The notes beneath the pieces are model-generated. The model was not told the DNA's origin, searched no databases, and saw only the letters and a program-made list of their open reading frames with translations. Positions 58,828 to 64,000 of a stretch of DNA of 64,000 nt are shown one piece after another (the stretch's first letter is position 1; each line of letters starts with the position of its first letter). A program made the position numbers and the translations under genes. The stretch is from Variovorax sp. PAMC28562 (lineage in GTDB: Bacteria > Pseudomonadota > Gammaproteobacteria > Burkholderiales > Burkholderiaceae_C), in contig NZ_CP060296.1 in NCBI RefSeq assembly GCF_014303735.1, positions 4,609,501-4,673,500 on the forward strand, given 5' to 3'.

Positions 58828-59550
58828 ATGTTTCGTACCGACTCGAACGCAGATGGCAATGTCGTGCGGCGCCCGACGCCAGGAGGCGGCGGTTCGCCCG
58901 CCTTCCCGGCCCCGGTCCAGCCCAAGCGGCTTAGCACTGCTCAGCGTGTCACCAAGCGCGCTGTCGATGTCCTTGGCGCGCTCGTTTTCTTCGCCTTGTT
59001 CGGCCCGCTGTACCTCCTGGTTGCACTTTGCGTAGCGGTCAGCATGGGGCGACCCGTGCATTTCTGGCAAAACCGGCTTGGCGAAAGAGGCCAGCGGTTC
59101 CGCTTCTACAAGTTTCGCTCTATGGTGCACAACTCGGAAGAAGTACTCGACGATTACCTGAGTCGCAATGACATGGCCCGCACAGAATGGGACACCTTTC
59201 AAAAGCTCGAGAAAGATCCACGCATCACGCCGCTGGGGCAATTCATTCGCAAACTGAGCCTCGACGAAATTCCGCAGTTCTGGAACGTGTTGAAGGGTGA
59301 CATGAGCCTCGTCGGCCCGCGCCCTTGCATGGAACGTCAGCGTTCGTTGTATGGCAAGCATTGGCCACACTACTGCTCGATGCGCCCTGGAATCACAGGT
59401 CTGTGGCAGGTGAGCGGGCGCAACAAGCTGTCTTACGCCAAGCGCGTCGAACTCGATGCGCAATATGTCAATAACTGGTCCTTGATGTTCGACGTCCAGA
59501 TTCTGGTTCGGACAGTCAAGACTGTGATTACTGGAGACGGATCGCGATGA
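58828..59550 (+). CDS. Initiating sugar-phosphate transferase (WbaP/PglC-type)
   Basis: Transfers a sugar-1-phosphate to undecaprenyl phosphate to start repeat-unit synthesis. The 240-residue protein has a disordered N-terminus, one membrane helix (about 50-75), then the monotopic phosphoglycosyl transferase core. It contains [29 protein letters not shown], a catalytic Asp-Glu in [20 protein letters not shown], and [10 protein letters not shown] with [13 protein letters not shown]. The four N-terminal helices of full WbaP are absent. Galactose or glucose phosphate is the usual substrate; the actual one is unknown. It overlaps manC by 4 nt. Confidence 0.93.
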   Translation: MFRTDSNADGNVVRRPTPGGGGSPAFPAPVQPKRLSTAQRVTKRAVDVLGALVFFALFGPLYLLVALCVAVSMGRPVHFWQNRLGERGQRFRFYKFRSMVHNSEEVLDDYLSRNDMARTEWDTFQKLEKDPRITPLGQFIRKLSLDEIPQFWNVLKGDMSLVGPRPCMERQRSLYGKHWPHYCSMRPGITGLWQVSGRNKLSYAKRVELDAQYVNNWSLMFDVQILVRTVKTVITGDGSR

Positions 59551-60989
59551 ATCCAATCAAGCCGGTCATCTTGTGTGGCGGCGCAGGGACCCGGCTTTGG
59601 CCCTTGTCGCGCAAGGCGCTTCCCAAGCAGTTCGCACCTTTGCTCAATGGCAAGAGCCTGTTGCAGCTGACGTTGGAACGACTGCGTGTACTCAACGCCG
59701 AAGTGATGTGCGTCGCTGCAGAAGAGCATCGCTTCCTTGTCCAGGAAGCGATCGATGCAGCGGCAGTGCACGGCACCCAATTGCTCGAACCTGTCGCACG
59801 CAACACAGCTGCTGCTATGGCTATCGCTGCCCTGCTGTGTGAGCCGGATCAGTTGATGTTGTTTGCACCGGCCGACCACCACATCCCCGATGCCGAAGGC
59901 TTCGCCGCTACGGTGCGCAGCGGCATTGAAGCTGCGATGGCGGGCAACATCGTCACGTTCGGAGTGGCCCCTACTTTTCCGAGCACAGGCTATGGCTACA
60001 TCCGCCAAGGCGACGCGCTCGGTTTGGACGGCGACATGGCGATCGCGCGCCGTGTCGATGCCTTCATCGAAAAACCGGTGGCTGCGGACGCCGTTCAGTT
60101 GGTATTGGCCGGCGGGAATTTTTGGAATGCGGGCATCGTGCTGGTCAGGGCCAACGTCCTGGTAGATGCCCTGCGCGCACACGCGCCAGACATTCTGGAA
60201 GCCTGCAAATTGGCCACCGCTGCGCCTGAGCAGGATGGCAGCTTCCTGCGAATGAACCGAAGCGCATTCGAGAGTTGCCGCAGCCAGAGCATCGACTATG
60301 CGGTGCTGGAGCAGTGCGACCACGTCGCGGTCGTCCCGTTCGCAGGGGTCTGGAGCGATGTGGGCAGCTGGAACGCAGTTGCAGAGCTCTATCCGCAAGA
60401 TGCTGACGGAAACCGGGTGCATGGTCACGGCTTTTCGGTCGACTCTCGCAACACGTTCATCCATGCACCGAACCGTCCAGTCGTTGCGCTGGGCACCGAC
60501 GATCTCATCATCGTCGACACACCGGACGCAGTGCTCGTTGCCCACGCGAGCAACGCAGAGCAAGTGAAGAACGTCGTGAACCTGCTTGTGTCCAACGGGC
60601 AGGTTCAGGCCACCGAACACAGACGCGTCGCGAGGCCCTGGGGTGCGTACGACAGCGTCGACAACGGCGAGCGTTTCGAAGTCAAGCGGCTGAGTGTCAA
60701 ACCTGGTGCCAAGCTCTCACTGCGCATGCATCACCACCGCGCCGAGCATTGGGTGGTCGTCAAGGGCACCGCTCGCGTGACACGCGACAACGAAACGATT
60801 CTGCTGCGCGAGAACGAATCGATTTTTATCCCGCTTGGTAGCGTCTATCGACTCGAGAATCCGGGAAAGATCCCGCTCGAAGTGATCGAAATCCAGTCCG
60901 GGAGCTATCTCGGCAAAGACGACATCGTGCGCTTCGACGACAACTACGGTGTCGTCATTCCTGTCACCGTGCCGCGTAAGCACGCATAA
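59547..60989 (+). CDS. manC: Mannose-1-phosphate guanylyltransferase / mannose-6-phosphate isomerase
   Basis: Bifunctional type II enzyme giving GDP-mannose. Residues 1-340 form the nucleotidyltransferase, with [32 protein letters not shown] and [11 protein letters not shown]; residues about 365-475 form the cupin isomerase domain with [20 protein letters not shown]. Its 480 residues match CpsB/ManC. It feeds the gmd and fcl products downstream. Confidence 0.95.
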   Translation: MNPIKPVILCGGAGTRLWPLSRKALPKQFAPLLNGKSLLQLTLERLRVLNAEVMCVAAEEHRFLVQEAIDAAAVHGTQLLEPVARNTAAAMAIAALLCEPDQLMLFAPADHHIPDAEGFAATVRSGIEAAMAGNIVTFGVAPTFPSTGYGYIRQGDALGLDGDMAIARRVDAFIEKPVAADAVQLVLAGGNFWNAGIVLVRANVLVDALRAHAPDILEACKLATAAPEQDGSFLRMNRSAFESCRSQSIDYAVLEQCDHVAVVPFAGVWSDVGSWNAVAELYPQDADGNRVHGHGFSVDSRNTFIHAPNRPVVALGTDDLIIVDTPDAVLVAHASNAEQVKNVVNLLVSNGQVQATEHRRVARPWGAYDSVDNGERFEVKRLSVKPGAKLSLRMHHHRAEHWVVVKGTARVTRDNETILLRENESIFIPLGSVYRLENPGKIPLEVIEIQSGSYLGKDDIVRFDDNYGVVIPVTVPRKHA

Positions 60990-61009
60990 CCGACCGCCTG
61001 GAGCACCTC

Positions 61010-61996
61010 ATGAGCTTGCCATCCGACACATCGAAGCGAATTTACGTTGCCGGCCATCGCGGCATGGTGGGTAGCGCGATCGTTCGCGAACTGCACCTTC
61101 GCGGATTCATGAACATCGTGACGCGTACCCGTAGCCAACTCGATCTGACCAACCAGAGCGAGGTCAAAGCCTTTTTCAAGAGCGAGGCCGTCGACGAGGT
61201 CTACATGGCAGCGGCCAAGGTCGGCGGCATCCACGCCAACAATACCTACCCTGCCGAGTTCATCTATTCCAACCTGATGGTGGAAGCCAACGTCGTGCAT
61301 GAAGCTTGGCGTGCAGGCGTCAACAAACTTTTGTTTCTTGGGTCGAGTTGCATCTATCCGCGACTTGCGCCGCAGCCGATGGCAGAGAACGCGTTGCTGT
61401 CAGGTTCGCTCGAACCTACCAATGAGCCATATGCCGTCGCCAAGATTGCCGGCATCAAGCTGTGCGAAAGCTACAACCGTCAATACGGCACCGACTATCG
61501 AAGCGTCATGCCGACCAATCTGTATGGTCCCGGCGACAACTACCATCCTGAAAACAGCCACGTGCTGCCGGCGATGATCCGTCGATTCCACGAAGCGAAG
61601 CTGGCTGAAACGCCGCAAGTCGTCATCTGGGGCACAGGCTCCGCCAAGCGCGAGTTCCTGTACGTCGACGACATGGCCAAGGCCTGCATTCACGTGATGG
61701 ATCTGTCCGCGCACACGTACAAGGCAAACACCGAGGTCATGCACAGCCACATCAATGTCGGCACAGGTGAAGATCTTTCGATCGCCGACCTTGCGCGCCT
61801 GGTTGCCAAGGTCGTCGGTTATGAGGGCGAGATCGTTCAGGATGTGAGCAAGCCCGACGGCGCGCCGCGCAAACTGCTGAACGTCGACAGGCTGAACAAT
61901 CTTGGCTGGCAAGCCAGTACCGAACTCGGAGCCGGCATCGCACTGGCTTACGAAGACTTTATCGAAACCACGCAATCTGTAGAGCACGCCCAATGA
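61010..61996 (+). CDS. fcl: GDP-L-fucose synthase
   Basis: Epimerase/reductase making GDP-L-fucose from GDP-4-keto-6-deoxymannose. The 328-residue SDR protein has [32 protein letters not shown], catalytic Tyr/Lys in [18 protein letters not shown] and [19 protein letters not shown]. It sits after manC (20 bp) and overlaps gmd by 4 nt. Confidence 0.96.
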   Translation: MSLPSDTSKRIYVAGHRGMVGSAIVRELHLRGFMNIVTRTRSQLDLTNQSEVKAFFKSEAVDEVYMAAAKVGGIHANNTYPAEFIYSNLMVEANVVHEAWRAGVNKLLFLGSSCIYPRLAPQPMAENALLSGSLEPTNEPYAVAKIAGIKLCESYNRQYGTDYRSVMPTNLYGPGDNYHPENSHVLPAMIRRFHEAKLAETPQVVIWGTGSAKREFLYVDDMAKACIHVMDLSAHTYKANTEVMHSHINVGTGEDLSIADLARLVAKVVGYEGEIVQDVSKPDGAPRKLLNVDRLNNLGWQASTELGAGIALAYEDFIETTQSVEHAQ

Positions 61997-63117
61997 CTTT
62001 GAAGAAAGCCCTGATCACCGGGATCACCGGCCAGGACGGCTCGTACCTTGCGGAACTGCTGCTTGAAAAGGGATATGAAGTGCATGGCATCAAGCGCCGC
62101 GCTTCCTCGTTCAATACCGAGCGCATCGATCATTTGTTGGAAGACACGCCCGATCATGATCGCCGCCTGCATATGCACTACGGTGACCTGACCGACACCA
62201 GCAATCTCACGAGCATCATCCAACAGGTCCAACCCGACGAGGTGTACAACCTCGGCGCGCAAAGCCATGTCGCGGTGAGCTTCGACTCGCCCGAGTACAC
62301 CGCCAATGTGGACGCGATGGGCACGCTTCGTTTGCTCGAAGCGATTCGAATCCTCGGACTGCAGCACAAGACCCGCTTCTATCAGGCGAGTACCAGCGAA
62401 CTGTATGGTCTCGTTCAGGAGATTCCGCAGCGCGAAAGTACACCGTTCTATCCACGCAGCCCGTACGGCGTGGCCAAACTCTACGCTTACTGGATCACCA
62501 AGAACTACCGAGAGGCCTACGGCATGTATGCCTGCAACGGCGTACTCTTCAATCACGAGAGCCCGCGCCGTGGAGAAACGTTCGTTACCCGCAAGATCAC
62601 GCGCGGGCTGGCCAACATCGCTCAAGGCCTAGAGCAGTGCATACACATGGGCAACCTGGATGCGCTGCGCGACTGGGGCCATGCGCAAGACTACGTCCGC
62701 ATGCAGTGGATGATGCTGCAGCAAGAAGAGGCACGCGATTACGTCATCGCGACCGGCGTGCAATACAGCGTGCGCGAGTTCATCGCAAAGGCAGCCGAAC
62801 AGTTGGGCATCACGCTCGAGTTCGTCGGCAAAGGCGTCGAAGAGAAAGCGATCGTTCGCAAGATTACCGGGGATAAGGCGCCTGCCGTCCAGGTCGACCA
62901 GGTTCTAGTACAAGTCGAAGCTCGGTACTTTCGCCCCGCCGAAGTCGAAACACTGCTGGGTGATCCTTCACTGGCAAAATTGGATCTCGGATGGGTGCCC
63001 CAAATCACCCTCGACGTCATGGTTGCCGAGATGGTGGCAAACGATCTCGACCGCGCCAAACGATATGCCTTACTGAAGACACACGGCTACTCGATATCCG
63101 TCAGCAAGGAAGATTGA
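61993..63117 (+). CDS. gmd: GDP-mannose 4,6-dehydratase
   Basis: Converts GDP-mannose to GDP-4-keto-6-deoxymannose. The 374-residue SDR protein has [33 protein letters not shown], the catalytic Thr/Glu in [10 protein letters not shown] and Tyr/Lys in [14 protein letters not shown], and [16 protein letters not shown]. It acts between ManC and Fcl. The order fcl-gmd is reversed relative to the pathway. Confidence 0.96.
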   Translation: MTLKKALITGITGQDGSYLAELLLEKGYEVHGIKRRASSFNTERIDHLLEDTPDHDRRLHMHYGDLTDTSNLTSIIQQVQPDEVYNLGAQSHVAVSFDSPEYTANVDAMGTLRLLEAIRILGLQHKTRFYQASTSELYGLVQEIPQRESTPFYPRSPYGVAKLYAYWITKNYREAYGMYACNGVLFNHESPRRGETFVTRKITRGLANIAQGLEQCIHMGNLDALRDWGHAQDYVRMQWMMLQQEEARDYVIATGVQYSVREFIAKAAEQLGITLEFVGKGVEEKAIVRKITGDKAPAVQVDQVLVQVEARYFRPAEVETLLGDPSLAKLDLGWVPQITLDVMVAEMVANDLDRAKRYALLKTHGYSISVSKED

Positions 63118-63127
63118 GCGCATTCCC

Positions 63128-64000
63128 ATGGTGATTTCTCTACGCCGTTTTGCGAGCAACGCCGCGCTGTCCGTGCTGCAGGTGCTTGTCTCCGGCGTTA
63201 TCCTTTTTCTGTTGTATCGCTATCTGCTCAAGCACCTCGGTGCCGAGCAGTTGGGCCTGTGGTCGGTGCTGCTTGCCAGCACGTCGTTCGCGCGACTGAG
63301 TGATTTCGGATTGACCGGCGGCGTCGTCAAGTTCGTTGCTCGTTATCGCGGCAAGGACGACCCGGTCGGTGCCTCGGAAGTCGTTCAGACCACCGTGTTG
63401 ACCATCGCCGTGGTAATGGGCGCGGTGCTGGTGGCACTCTATCCATTGCTCATCCACATCCTGAACTGGACGCTTCCCGCAGCCTCTATCCACGAAGCAC
63501 GCAGCATCCTGCCGTGGGCTGTGCTGAGTGTTTGGGTCGGGGCCATTGCGGGTGTGTTTCAGGCAGGAATCGACGGCTGCCAACGCGCGGGCTTGAGGCA
63601 CATCATCTCCATCGGCGGAAACGTCTTCCTGATCGTTTGCGTCATCTGGTTCGTGCCCAAGTACGGTCTGGAAGCTTTGGCTCGCGTGCAAGTCGCGCAA
63701 TGGGTTGTGGTCGGCATCGCCAACTGGGTTTTGTTGCGTTTCCTGATGAAGGAACTCCCGCTGCTTCCATGGCGCTGGTCGAAGCCGCGTTTCAAGGAAA
63801 TGCTTGGCTACGGCCTCAACTTCCAGTTCGTGATGATCGCCGTCATGCTGTGCGACCCGGTAACCAAACTCCTGATGAGCCGGTTTGGTGGCTTGAGTTC
63901 GGCGGCGTATTACGAAATGGCTAGCCAGCTCGTCATCCGTGTTCGGACGCTTCTCGTTTCGGCCAACGCAGTCATCGTTCCTGTCATCGCTGAACTTCAG
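63128..64000 (+). CDS. Wzx-type polysaccharide flippase, N-terminal 291 residues (cut by window edge)
   Basis: Exports lipid-linked repeat units across the inner membrane. The frame is open from ATG 63128 to the last base. It has many hydrophobic helices; the start ISLRRFASNAALSVLQVLVS and RLSDFGLTGGVVKFVARYRG resemble the oligosaccharide-flippase family of the MATE/MurJ superfamily. Start is 10 bp after gmd. The C-terminal third is outside the window, so completeness is unknown. Confidence 0.88.
   Translation, partial: MVISLRRFASNAALSVLQVLVSGVILFLLYRYLLKHLGAEQLGLWSVLLASTSFARLSDFGLTGGVVKFVARYRGKDDPVGASEVVQTTVLTIAVVMGAVLVALYPLLIHILNWTLPAASIHEARSILPWAVLSVWVGAIAGVFQAGIDGCQRAGLRHIISIGGNVFLIVCVIWFVPKYGLEALARVQVAQWVVVGIANWVLLRFLMKELPLLPWRWSKPRFKEMLGYGLNFQFVMIAVMLCDPVTKLLMSRFGGLSSAAYYEMASQLVIRVRTLLVSANAVIVPVIAELQ

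Noticed and set aside
58589..59035. 148-codon plus-strand frame upstream of and overlapping the sugar transferase
   Set aside because: It overlaps the clearly supported transferase in another frame and has no SD or family resemblance.

Overview
The window reads as an ordinary, densely coded, high-GC chromosomal segment of a betaproteobacterium in the order Burkholderiales. Protein sequences and gene order suggest the family Comamonadaceae, possibly Variovorax or a close relative; this is inference from memory of family-typical sequences, not a search. I see no prophage, insertion sequence, CRISPR array, tRNA or rRNA gene.

Layout. (1) 1-10760 is a TCA-cycle block: acnB (3' end cut off by the window edge), a secreted protein of unknown function, a CitE-like lyase and mdh on the minus strand, divergent from a GntR regulator, which is followed by sdhCDAB, sdhE and gltA on the plus strand. 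(2) 10800-16800 holds an entericidin-like lipoprotein, a LysR regulator, leuCDB and asd. (3) 16960-24305 holds fimV, truA, trpF, trpB, trpA and accD. (4) 24325-29158 holds yggT, a Lon-N-domain protein, lysS, a YegD-type Hsp70 and a YgjP-type metallopeptidase. (5) 29161-48734 is a run of 22 minus-strand genes. In transcription order: yceD, rpmF, plsX, fabH, fabD, fabG, acpP, fabF, a YgfX-like gene, rpoE, rseA, rseB, mucD/degP, lepA, lepB, a DUF4845 gene, rnc, era, recO, pdxJ, acpS and nagZ. It joins fatty-acid synthesis, the sigma-E envelope-stress system, protein export and ribosome/RNA maturation. (6) 48771-58292 holds yceF/maf, an RsmI-like methyltransferase and an MFS transporter on plus; then sohB-like peptidase, Rieske protein, gph and rluC on minus; then rne on plus. 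(7) 58828-64000 starts an exopolysaccharide locus: initiating sugar-phosphate transferase, manC, fcl, gmd and a Wzx-type flippase cut by the right edge. Together these predict a GDP-fucose-containing surface polysaccharide.

Many adjacent genes overlap by 4 nt (ATGA), implying translational coupling. Two junctions use TTGA, with a TTG start inside the upstream stop.

I found no convincing undescribed multi-gene system. The most testable non-coding signals are a TCTTATATAAGA palindrome between mdh and the GntR gene; two ATC-N9-GAT boxes before the LysR gene; a strong hairpin abutting the plsX start; a cluster of DnaA-box-like 9-mers between degP and lepA; and an 8-bp inverted repeat (N16 spacer) before the polysaccharide operon. 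The most interesting coding observation is a YgfX-like membrane protein encoded at the head of the rpoE-rseAB-degP genes, while its usual partner sdhE sits in the sdh operon.
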